DNA of 56,641 nucleotides from BOKZ01 sp040900165. Its GTDB lineage: Bacteria > Patescibacteriota > UBA1384 > 2-12-FULL-50-11. The notes under the pieces were generated by a model. That model worked only from the letters and a program-made list of their open reading frames with translations, searched no databases and was not told the DNA's origin. Made by a program: the position numbers and the translations under genes. The stretch spans positions 1 to 56,641 of the forward strand of contig JBBDZM010000020.1 of NCBI GenBank assembly GCA_040900165.1. Reading direction: 5' to 3'. This document shows positions 15,859-21,389 of this stretch, in pieces (the stretch's first letter is position 1; each line of letters starts with the position of its first letter).

Positions 15859-16119
15859 TCACTCCAACTCACCGGAGATGAGTTTGAGTTTTTTGGTACG
15901 CGTCCAACCCTTAAGTTGAATTTCGCGTTTGCGTGCTTCCGATTGATTTTTCAACATGGGTGAGACGTAGGCCAATTTCAGCTGGCCGTTTTGCATTGCA
16001 AAACGTGAGCCGTGGCCAGAATTGTGATCAATCAACCTACGGTCTGGGTCGGTAGAAATGCCGACATAAAGCTTCCCAGTTACCGATGCGGCTATATAAA
16101 CAAACCAAGGTTTAGACAT
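15859..16119 (-). CDS. GIY-YIG domain protein (UPF0213/YhbQ type)
   Basis: An 86-residue single-domain GIY-YIG nuclease-like protein. The motif appears as FVYIAAS...LYVGIS, followed by the conserved Arg (DRRLIDHNSG) and a Glu later (SEARKREIQLKGW), in the spacing of the YhbQ family. Such proteins are predicted small DNA-cleaving or repair factors of poorly known function. TATAAT (16126-16131) lies exactly six bases before the ATG, an almost ideal leaderless promoter. It is often found as single copies in reduced genomes. Confidence 0.9.
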   Translation of the reverse strand: MSKPWFVYIAASVTGKLYVGISTDPDRRLIDHNSGHGSRFAMQNGQLKLAYVSPMLKNQSEARKREIQLKGWTRTKKLKLISGELE

Positions 16120-16125
16120 AAAGTA

Positions 16126-16131
16126 ATTATA
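16126..16131 (-). promoter_or_regulatory. -10 box of the GIY-YIG gene
   Basis: A perfect TATAAT (minus strand) six bases before the start codon. No convincing -35 box is visible. Confidence 0.6.
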
Positions 16132-16141
16132 TAACCAAAAA

Positions 16142-16282
16142 AGCCCTTCGACTTTGCTCAGGGTTATAGCCCTTCGACTCCTTGCAGTCGCTCAGGGTTC
16201 TTCGGCTTTTTGTAACTATGCGCAACCCACCGTACGTTCGAGTCGAGAAGTTTACTCTGAGCGAACGTTAGTGAGTCGAAGA
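16142..16282. repeat. Interspersed palindromic repeat cluster
   Basis: Two direct units sharing AGCCCTTCGACT...GCTCAGGGTT (16142-16165 and 16168-16199) are followed by an inverted relative (TCTGAGCG...GAGTCGAAGAG, about 16255-16282). They resemble REP-type dispersed elements and lie between the GIY-YIG gene and the 3' end of tmRNA. Copies elsewhere cannot be seen here. Confidence 0.6.
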
Positions 16283-16283
16283 G

Positions 16284-16666
16284 TGGACCTGCGGGAAATC
16301 GAATCCCGGTCCGAAAACCTACGAACCAAATCATCTACAAGCATAGATTGTCTAAGTCTTAAACCACTGGCTTGAAACAATCAAAATACCAGTGATAGCA
16401 GTGAAATATTTTCAGCGCGGGCCGCATCACGGACGGCTCGGCCAATCTACATTTATGGCGCTTCAGTGGAATAGTAGAATCTTCCAAAGAAACGGCAGGA
16501 GAGTTTAAGCTACTGCTGTCGCAAAAGTTGGAGCACTAAACAAGTTAGCGAAACCTACTTTTACTTTTTCAAATGCGTTTGCACGTATTTGGGTGTGGCT
16601 CTAAGGCCGACCACTTCCGCTTGCCAATTTGGTTGTAAATGTTCCCGTCGAAGCCATTACAGGCCC
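16284..16666 (-). ncRNA. ssrA: Transfer-messenger RNA (tmRNA)
   Basis: This 383-nt RNA rescues stalled ribosomes. The tRNA-like ends pair: GGGCCTG at the 5' end (16666-16660) with CAGGTCC at the 3' end (16291-16285), then A as discriminator; CCA is not encoded. The 5' part carries the diagnostic GGCTTCGACGGG, and the 3' part a T arm CGGGA-TTCGATT-TCCCG. The tag frame ends at TAA (16507-16505); reading back from it gives ANLFSAPTFATAVA if GCT at 16549 is the resume codon, with an AVA end rather than the common ALAA or AAA. Pseudoknot-like pairings (for example CCAGTG/CACTGG around 16372-16400) fill the rest. Confidence 0.94.
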
Positions 16667-16674
16667 ATGCGAGA

Positions 16675-16703
16675 ACTCTAGCACACAAACCAGTAAAAGT
16701 CAA
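16675..16703 (-). promoter_or_regulatory. Promoter of ssrA
   Basis: On the minus strand: TTGACT (16703-16698), a 17-base spacer, TAGAGT (16680-16675), then eight bases to the mature tmRNA 5' end. It is divergent from the XRE-Hsp20 promoter about 60 bases away. Confidence 0.8.
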
Positions 16704-16760
16704 TATTCGGTCCTGGGAAATTGCTTTGATGGCAAGTAGCACCGATTATGTCTTCCAACC

Positions 16761-16789
16761 TTGACTCTCTGTAAAGCTTGCTTTACATT
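16761..16789 (+). promoter_or_regulatory. Promoter and palindromic operator of the XRE-Hsp20 gene
   Basis: TTGACT at 16761-16766, a 17-base spacer and TACATT at 16784-16789. The perfect inverted repeat TGTAAAG-CTTG-CTTTACA (16770-16787) fills the spacer and covers most of the -10 box. A dimeric repressor bound there would block RNA polymerase. The obvious candidate is the XRE domain encoded immediately downstream. Confidence 0.7.
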
Positions 16790-16800
16790 AGCTGGGAACA

Positions 16801-17502
16801 ATGACAGAGATTCGGCTATTGCTACGAGAACTACGCCAGGCCAACGAACTAAGCCAGGAAACCCTGGCTCGAGCACTTAATATTTCGCGCCAATCAATTA
16901 TTTCCCTGGAGCGCGGCGAATATTTACCCAGCACCCCTGTACTGCTAGCAATGATGGATTTTTTTGGCTGCCCAGTTGATCAACTATTCACCGGCTACGA
17001 ATTCAAAATCCGCCAGATCAATACCAATGAAGAAATTGGGGAAGGGGGTGAGCAGACAATGCAGCAGACACCAAGCAATCCGTTCAACCAACTGGACCGT
17101 TTGCACGACGAGATGAACGACATGGTCGAAAAAACTTTTGGCCGCGGTGATTGGTCGCGCTCGCTCGGCTCAGTGGCCGGAGCGATGAACATTCACGAGA
17201 CCGAAAAAGAGTACGAAATTCATTTTCAAGTGCCGGGCTATACCGAAGATGAGCTGAATATCGAAATTACCGACAATACTTTGACGGTCTCCGGCGCCAA
17301 AAAGGCCGAGGATACCGAAAAAAGCAAAAGTTTGGTCCGCCGGGAGTGGGCCCACAGCGAATTTTCCCGCTCAATCCGTTTCGCCACCCCAATCAAAGAC
17401 GACAAAGTCGAGGCCAAGCTGGAACACGGCACCTTGACGATTACCGCTCCGAAAGTAGAGCCGGTCAAGCCGAAAATCAAACGGATAGAGGTCAAGAAGT
17501 AA
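16801..17502 (+). CDS. XRE-type repressor domain fused to Hsp20 small heat-shock protein
   Basis: One uninterrupted 233-residue frame. Residues 1-70 form an XRE/Cro helix-turn-helix domain (LSQETLARALNISRQSIISLERGEYLPS), and residues from about 87 form a complete Hsp20 with an alpha-crystallin domain (about 125-220: VPGYTEDELNIEITDNTLTV, RSIRFATPI, LEHGTLTI) and a C-terminal I-x-V tail (RIEVKK). sHsps bind unfolding proteins without ATP. An internal ATG at 17059 (Met87) follows AGGGGGTG by about eight bases, so a separate 147-residue Hsp20 of normal size could also be made. A palindrome overlaps the promoter. The arrangement suggests a repressor co-produced with, or sensed through, the chaperone. 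Confidence 0.88.
   Translation: MTEIRLLLRELRQANELSQETLARALNISRQSIISLERGEYLPSTPVLLAMMDFFGCPVDQLFTGYEFKIRQINTNEEIGEGGEQTMQQTPSNPFNQLDRLHDEMNDMVEKTFGRGDWSRSLGSVAGAMNIHETEKEYEIHFQVPGYTEDELNIEITDNTLTVSGAKKAEDTEKSKSLVRREWAHSEFSRSIRFATPIKDDKVEAKLEHGTLTITAPKVEPVKPKIKRIEVKK
17043..17061 (+). promoter_or_regulatory. Internal ribosome-binding site and start for stand-alone Hsp20
   Basis: AGGGGGTG (17043-17050) lies eight bases before the in-frame ATG at 17059. In this region most genes lack a clear ribosome-binding site, so a strong one inside a gene, at the domain boundary, is notable. Confidence 0.55.
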
Positions 17503-17786
17503 TATAATCCGNNNNNNNNNNNNNNNNNNNNNNNNNNNNNNNNNNNNNNNNNNNNNNNNNNNNNNNNNNNNNNNNNNNNNNNNNNNNNNNNNNNNNNNNN
17601 NNNNNNNNNNNTTTGTTTTCAGCTATTCAGCAGAAAATCAAACAAATAAAGGTCAAGAAGTAATATAATCCGTTTGTTTTCAGCTATTCAGCAGAAAATC
17701 AAACAAATAAAGGTCAAGAAGTAATATTATCCGTTTGTTTTCAGCTATTCAGCCGAAAATTAAAAAGATTTCGGTCAAAAAGAAAT
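17469..17786 (+). repeat. 61-bp tandem repeats derived from the hsp20 3' end, with assembly gap
   Basis: The last codons of the Hsp20 gene plus its trailer (17469-17511) start the pattern. After the gap, about two and a half further units of a 61-base repeat follow (17612-17786). Each unit carries an hsp20-like end reading KIK-x-I-x-VKK and a stop codon, then TAATATAATCCG and a hairpin (TTTGTTTTC with GAAAATCAAA). The last copy is diverged (KIKKISVKKK, TAG). Repetition explains why the assembly broke here. Confidence 0.8.
17512..17611. other. Scaffold gap of 100 N
   Basis: Exactly 100 undetermined bases, the usual placeholder length, inside a tandem repeat. The true size and copy number are unknown. 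Confidence 0.98.
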
Positions 17787-17792
17787 AGTTTT

Positions 17793-17930
17793 GTGAGGGT
17801 GAGGGGCTCAGAGTTGCGAAGCCCGCCCCTACACCCTCACGCTCCCTACCCCGGCACGCTTCTCACAGAGGTGTTGGGAAAAACTCCTCGCTGACCGGGC
17901 AGGCTTGCTCGGACATGGCTCGGAGTTTTT
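17793..17930 (+). other. Structured intergenic region, possible small RNA or compound terminator
   Basis: Two strong hairpins follow the repeats. The first pairs GTGAGGGTG-AGGGGC with GCCCCT-A-CACCCTCAC (17793-17807 / 17825-17840). The second pairs AAAAACTCC with GGAGTTTTT (17879-17887 / 17922-17930), with an inner stem CCGGGCA/TGCTCGG (17895-17901 / 17906-17912), and ends in a T run. No open frame is convincing. I found no match to signal-recognition-particle, RNase P or 6S RNA landmarks that I know. It could be an independent RNA or the terminator of the hsp20 transcript. Confidence 0.45.
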
Positions 17931-17957
17931 CGATAATTACGTATTCTTGGCATTTGT

Positions 17958-17989
17958 ATGGGATATATCCCATAGCAACCATTTGCTAA
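17958..17989. promoter_or_regulatory. Twin palindromes between the structured region and the 18001 gene
   Basis: ATGGGATATATCCCAT (17958-17973) is a perfect 16-base palindrome. It is followed at once by TAGCAA-CCAT-TTGCTA (17974-17989). They sit just beyond the stop codon of the minus-strand gene. They may be a protein site or transcript-end hairpins; no T run follows on either strand. Confidence 0.35.
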
Positions 17990-18000
17990 GGTATGCTACT

Positions 18001-18294
18001 TCAATATGATGAATTATCCAACAATTGTTTCTTGTATGCCTCCGGATCGGTGATGTTACCGATACCAGGGATAAAGTTGGTAGTGTATTGGTAAGTCGTT
18101 TGGCCGTTTTTGAGGGCTTCCTGGATTGCGAGGTTGCGCTGGGTGTTACTGGAAACCGGCAGAGTCACCTCTGATTGGTCAGAGCTGAAGTGGGCCGAAG
18201 CAAAGTTAAAGCCGCCCAAAAGGGCAATCAACGCACCCAAAGCAAAAATCGCTTCCGGTAAACTACTGCGAGATTTTGATGGAAATGATTTCAT
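18001..18294 (-). CDS. Small exported or membrane-anchored protein, 97 residues
   Basis: I do not recognise this protein. A basic N-terminus (MKSFPSKSRSS) precedes one hydrophobic helix (about residues 15-33), then a polar tail rich in Gln, Asn and Thr with no cysteine. It may be anchored with the tail outside. The start lies inside the end of the cyclophilin gene (32-base overlap), so the two are cotranscribed and probably translated together. No ribosome-binding site is visible. A role linked to extracytoplasmic folding is suggested by position only. Confidence 0.6.
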   Translation of the reverse strand: MKSFPSKSRSSLPEAIFALGALIALLGGFNFASAHFSSDQSEVTLPVSSNTQRNLAIQEALKNGQTTYQYTTNFIPGIGNITDPEAYKKQLLDNSSY

Positions 18295-18850
18295 CGCCAG
18301 CTTGAATCTGTTTTACCACATCCAAGCCTTTGGTGACACGGCCAAATATTGTATAGGCCTTGGCGAATTTGTCGTTATTGTCGATTTGGTTAATAAAGAA
18401 TTGACTACCGTTAGTGTTGGGACCACTGTTGGCCATAGCAATCACCCCGGCGGCGTAACCGGCTTTATAAGAGTTGGTTTCCGGATTAAGCTCGTCTTCA
18501 AAGTTAGCCCCATAGATCGACTCACCCCCCGTGCCATTACCGTTCGGGTCACCGCCTTGGATGATACCAATCTCCGCCCGGTGAAAAGTTAATTTGTCGT
18601 AGTAACCATTAGCCGCTAATGTGGCAAAGTTAGTAACGGTTTTGGGAGCGTCGTTTGGATAAAGTTCTAATTCGATATCGCCTTTGGCGGTTTTTATAAC
18701 GGCTTTGGTGGCACTAATATGTTGATAATCCATAACGGAGCTTCCTTTACTAGTATTATTACTTGTCTTGGTCGGTTCGCTTCGAGGAATTAATATAAAC
18801 ACCCCAAAAATTAATACTAACCCAATAATTACTGCTAATCCTGGTTTCAT
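18263..18850 (-). CDS. Membrane-anchored cyclophilin-type peptidyl-prolyl isomerase
   Basis: A 195-residue protein. The N-terminus (MKPGLAVIIGLVLIFGVFIL) is a membrane anchor followed by a polar linker, then a cyclophilin domain starting near residue 45 (AVIKTAKGDIELELYPNDAP). Active-site and fold motifs are TFHRAEIGIIQGGDPNGNGTGG, FEDEL, IAMANSGPNTNGSQFFI and IFGRV. It speeds proline isomerisation, here probably outside the membrane next to SecA-exported proteins. The frame is open to 18934, but those codons are tRNA-Val read in a protein frame, so 18850 is the start. That ATG is two bases beyond the end of the tRNA. A second ATG (VMDYQHI, with GGAAG upstream) could yield a cytosolic form. 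Confidence 0.93.
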   Translation of the reverse strand: MKPGLAVIIGLVLIFGVFILIPRSEPTKTSNNTSKGSSVMDYQHISATKAVIKTAKGDIELELYPNDAPKTVTNFATLAANGYYDKLTFHRAEIGIIQGGDPNGNGTGGESIYGANFEDELNPETNSYKAGYAAGVIAMANSGPNTNGSQFFINQIDNNDKFAKAYTIFGRVTKGLDVVKQIQAGDEIISIKISQ

Positions 18851-18851
18851 G

Positions 18852-18925
18852 TGCGCGCACCAGGGTTCGAACCTGGGAACCTTCCGCACGTCAAGCGGAC
18901 GCTCTACCAGCTGAGCTATGCGCGC
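18852..18925 (-). tRNA. tRNA-Val (GAC)
   Basis: Acceptor GCGCGCA/TGCGCGC, D stem GCTC/GAGC, anticodon stem TCCGC/GCGGA with loop TTGACGT (anticodon GAC), and T arm CCAGGTTCGAACCCTGG. Discriminator A at 18852; CCA is not encoded. The next gene's ATG begins at 18850. Confidence 0.94.
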
Positions 18926-18935
18926 AGTAGACAAT

Positions 18936-18941
18936 ATTGTA
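18936..18941 (-). promoter_or_regulatory. -10 box of the tRNA-Val/cyclophilin transcript
   Basis: TACAAT on the minus strand, ten bases before the tRNA 5' end. A weak TTCCAC lies 17 bases further upstream. Confidence 0.5.
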
Positions 18942-19044
18942 GCCTAGGCCCGGTTTGAGTGGAAGAGTTGCAATTGATTTTTTGGGGACTTGGAGTACGT
19001 TCGACATAGACCCGGGCCGACAAGCCCTGGAGGTACTTTAAGAC

Positions 19045-19587
19045 ATGAAACGAATCTTCATTTACGCATTCGCAATCACATTGCTGGTACTCCTGTTTGC
19101 ACCGGGTTGTGGGAGTACAGGTGGGACCGAGAATCCCGGAGGCGGAGGCGGTGGAACCCCCCACCTGGCGGACGGATCATGGCGAGGTGAGACATGGTGT
19201 ATGAACCATCCCAACCCCTTCTATCCTGATGCTTTTCATAAATTCGTCGAAGTGAAATTCGATGTTTTGAACGGCAAGATTGTCAAAGATAGTTCCAGTA
19301 TCACCTACCATCATCCCGACGGCTATATCCAGACCAAAACAGCCGTTATCAGCGGCGAGTTCTGGCCCGGCGCAATAAAATTGCGGCACTTTGATATCAG
19401 CGAGTTCCCTGGATATGCAAGGCATCGGCTGACAAGGTTGGTTAGTAATAGCCAAGACCCCCTACAAACTGAAGGAGGTGCTACTCCGACCAGGATGTAT
19501 GGGGTGCTGGTTGGGGTAGAGTATGGCGACGACTTCCCTCTTGGGGATGCCGCAGTCGACTACTACCTAGACGTCACTAAACAGTGA
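19045..19587 (+). CDS. Putative lipoprotein, 180 residues
   Basis: The N-terminus (MKRIFIYAFAITLLVLLFAPGC) is a lipoprotein-like signal ending in Cys22, followed by a Gly-rich linker (GSTGGTENPGGGGGG). The lipobox APGC is not perfect. The mature domain is beta-rich, opening LADGSWRGETW; I do not recognise the family. Unlike most genes here it has a good ribosome-binding site (GGAGGT ten bases upstream) and its own terminator, so it is a single-gene unit, divergent from tRNA-Val. Confidence 0.75.
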   Translation: MKRIFIYAFAITLLVLLFAPGCGSTGGTENPGGGGGGTPHLADGSWRGETWCMNHPNPFYPDAFHKFVEVKFDVLNGKIVKDSSSITYHHPDGYIQTKTAVISGEFWPGAIKLRHFDISEFPGYARHRLTRLVSNSQDPLQTEGGATPTRMYGVLVGVEYGDDFPLGDAAVDYYLDVTKQ

Positions 19588-19593
19588 CCGACC

Positions 19594-19623
19594 AAGGACG
19601 GATCGACTCGTCGACCCGTCCTT
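19594..19623 (+). terminator. Terminator of the lipoprotein gene
   Basis: AAGGACGG and CCGTCCTT enclose an inner TCGA/TCGA stem, followed by TTCTTATTTAT. Strong hairpin located seven bases after the stop codon. Confidence 0.85.
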
Positions 19624-19637
19624 TTCTTATTTATATA

Positions 19638-20273
19638 CTAGTTAATCGTTCCCGAAACGGTCCACTTGAGCGGCATCATTAAGCCAGAGAGTTTTGATTC
19701 ATGTGTGTTGCCCGACGTCCCTGGTACTACTGTAAAACCATATGTGCCCGTACCAATTACACAGCCAGACAGGACTCCCCCATTGTCGCAGAACGCCCCT
19801 CCGCCAGACCAGCGAGCGGCTGTGGTGTTTCCTGAAGTATAAACCGAGTCGGCATCAACACTTAATAACCGGAAATTGTGGGTACCGCCCCATTCGCTGT
19901 CAACCATAAAACAGCCCAGTAGCCAGTCCGTTCGGACATAGCCATTAGTCGAACAATTGGTACTAATAGTCAGCCTGGCCGAATCAGGGTCTGGAGAGAT
20001 CCATGTTTCGGTAAAGCTTGTTGGGCCAATGCTACCATCAACCGACCATTGGCTTACTCCAATAGCGGCAGTGTTGACGGTTGCACCTGCATTGTTAGTG
20101 TACTTTATCTGGAAAAGCTTTGTTGCTGACCAGTGGGTAGTGTAGTTAGTACTTTGGGCAACGGTAGGTGTAGGCTTAGCACCAAAGTTAAATAATGCTA
20201 GCCCAGCGGCACCAAGAACTAAACCCGCAACTGTTAGAAATAGCTTTCCCTTAAGCATTAGTAATTCCAGCAT
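19638..20273 (-). CDS. Secreted hypothetical protein, 211 residues
   Basis: I do not recognise this protein. A signal peptide (about residues 6-35, KLFLTVAGLVLGAAGLALFNF) precedes a Thr/Ser/Asn-rich beta domain with four cysteines (NCSTNGY, LGCFMVD, FCDNGG, SGCVIG) that could form two disulfides outside the cell. Aromatic-rich stretches (TETWISPDPDSA, SEWGGTHNF) suggest a surface or appendage protein. Start at 20273 (MLELLML); a later ATG at 20258 (MLKGKLF) is also possible and would give a more typical signal peptide. It is divergent from tRNA-Glu. Confidence 0.7.
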   Translation of the reverse strand: MLELLMLKGKLFLTVAGLVLGAAGLALFNFGAKPTPTVAQSTNYTTHWSATKLFQIKYTNNAGATVNTAAIGVSQWSVDGSIGPTSFTETWISPDPDSARLTISTNCSTNGYVRTDWLLGCFMVDSEWGGTHNFRLLSVDADSVYTSGNTTAARWSGGGAFCDNGGVLSGCVIGTGTYGFTVVPGTSGNTHESKLSGLMMPLKWTVSGTIN

Positions 20274-20327
20274 CGTGGTTTGGCTAATACTTGTCAACAA
20301 CGGCTATTTTCTACCCGTTAAATATCG

Positions 20328-20333
20328 TATAAT
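20328..20333 (+). promoter_or_regulatory. -10 box of tRNA-Glu
   Basis: A perfect TATAAT ending 13 bases before the tRNA 5' end. No clear -35 box. Confidence 0.6.
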
Positions 20334-20346
20334 TACAAAAGTATCT

Positions 20347-20420
20347 GGTCCCGTCGTCTAGTGGCCTAGGACGCCTGGTTTTCATCCAGGAAATCACGGG
20401 TTCGACTCCCGTCGGGACCG
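20347..20420 (+). tRNA. tRNA-Glu (TTC)
   Basis: Acceptor GGTCCCG/CGGGACC, anticodon stem CCTGG/CCAGG with loop TTTTCAT (anticodon TTC), T arm ACGGGTTCGACTCCCGT. Discriminator G at 20420; CCA is not encoded. Confidence 0.94.
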
Positions 20421-20457
20421 CAAAAAATTCGTCTAACCCGTGTACTCCGTATCACAT

Positions 20458-20639
20458 GTTCAACTCCCGTTGGGAGCGCTCGTCAAAAATACCCACGTCT
20501 TGTGGGTATTTTTGGTGACCTGTCTTGTGGAGGCGAACCCGTTTGCGCCAGCAAACAGGTGCGACTGCGACTGAACGAAGTGAAGGAGAAGCAGGCAACC
20601 GTAGGTTGACTACTCCCGTCGGGACAGCTCGTCAAAAAT
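20458..20639 (+). repeat. Degenerate copies of the tRNA-Glu 3' end
   Basis: The T-arm region of tRNA-Glu is echoed at 20458-20480 (GTTCAACTCCCGTTGGGAG) and about 20604-20626 (TACTCCCGTCGGGA). Both copies continue into the same 13 bases GCTCGTCAAAAAT (20478-20490 and 20627-20639), about 149 bases apart. This is what repeated integration at a tRNA 3' end, or loss of tandem tRNA genes, leaves behind. No integrase is present. Confidence 0.55.
20485..20513 (+). terminator. Terminator behind tRNA-Glu
   Basis: AAAAATACCCAC, loop GTCTT, GTGGGTATTTTT: a perfect 12-bp stem with the T run built into the arm. Confidence 0.88.
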
Positions 20640-20678
20640 TGCCAATTCCCGCAAATTCCGGCAGGCTGGAACTAGAAG

Positions 20679-21350
20679 ATGAAGAAATACGGCTTCACCC
20701 TAATTGAAGTACTAACGGTGATGTTTATTATCGGCATATTAGTCACGATCACCAGCTATGTTTTTGCCAAATCCCTCGAGCGGAATCGTGATACCCAACG
20801 GTTGAGCGACCTAAACAATATCAAGAACTCCTTAGAGCAGTTTTACTTAGTTAATAAAACTTATCCTTATAATACGGCTTATAAAGCTTCACTGATTCCC
20901 CGACCTTGGGTGGCAAAGTACGAATTAGAGCGCTATAAAATCGCTACTTGTGACAGCGGGCTTGCTGACCCGGGCAAAAATTACCTAGCCCCGACATATA
21001 TGACGACTCTGCCGGAAGACCCGCTCTATACCGTCGCTAGATCGCTCAACGCCAACTGTCAATTAGAGGCAATGGCCGGCCAACCAGTTGCTGGGTACGG
21101 CCAGTATCTATATACCAGCCTGGCAACTAACGAAGCGACCAGTAACAAAGTTGGCCAGTATTACCTAATGGCTCGGCTAGAGCGTCAACTGAATATCAGC
21201 GACAGCTTCCCAACGATTGACCCGCGTTATGCCCTGACAATATCGAGGATCAACAGCTGGGGTCAGACCTATTGTTCTAACGACAGCGGCAACCCATTGG
21301 ATAGTGGTTGTTCTTACAACTACTACCTGAAAAACAGCAACAACGACTAA
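20679..21350 (+). CDS. Type IV pilin / pseudopilin-like protein
   Basis: A 223-residue protein with a class III signal at its very start: MKKYGFTLIEVLTVMFIIGI. PilD-type peptidase would cut after Gly5 and methylate Phe6; Glu10 (mature +5) is present. The hydrophobic helix of about 25 residues is followed by a charged amphipathic helix (LERNRDTQRLSDLNNIKNSLEQFY) and a C-terminal globular part with cysteines, as in major or minor pilins and type II secretion pseudopilins. No assembly ATPase, prepilin peptidase or PilC gene lies next to it. The ATG has only weak upstream signal (TAGAAG). Confidence 0.9.
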   Translation: MKKYGFTLIEVLTVMFIIGILVTITSYVFAKSLERNRDTQRLSDLNNIKNSLEQFYLVNKTYPYNTAYKASLIPRPWVAKYELERYKIATCDSGLADPGKNYLAPTYMTTLPEDPLYTVARSLNANCQLEAMAGQPVAGYGQYLYTSLATNEATSNKVGQYYLMARLERQLNISDSFPTIDPRYALTISRINSWGQTYCSNDSGNPLDSGCSYNYYLKNSNND

Positions 21351-21389
21351 CCCTTAGTTGAACCCAAAAACCCTGATAGAATATAGTTG

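Noticed and set aside
17612..17760. Repeats as a CRISPR array
   Set aside because: The units are contiguous 61-bp tandem copies without spacers and code a protein tail; no cas gene is present.
17793..17930. Signal recognition particle RNA or 6S RNA
   Set aside because: The conserved SRP apex (GGAAGG...AGCAGCC) is missing on both strands, and there is no central bubble of 6S type.
18851..18934. Longer cyclophilin start at 18934
   Set aside because: The added 28 residues are tRNA-Val read as protein (ending RKVPRFEPWCAH), a classic artefact.
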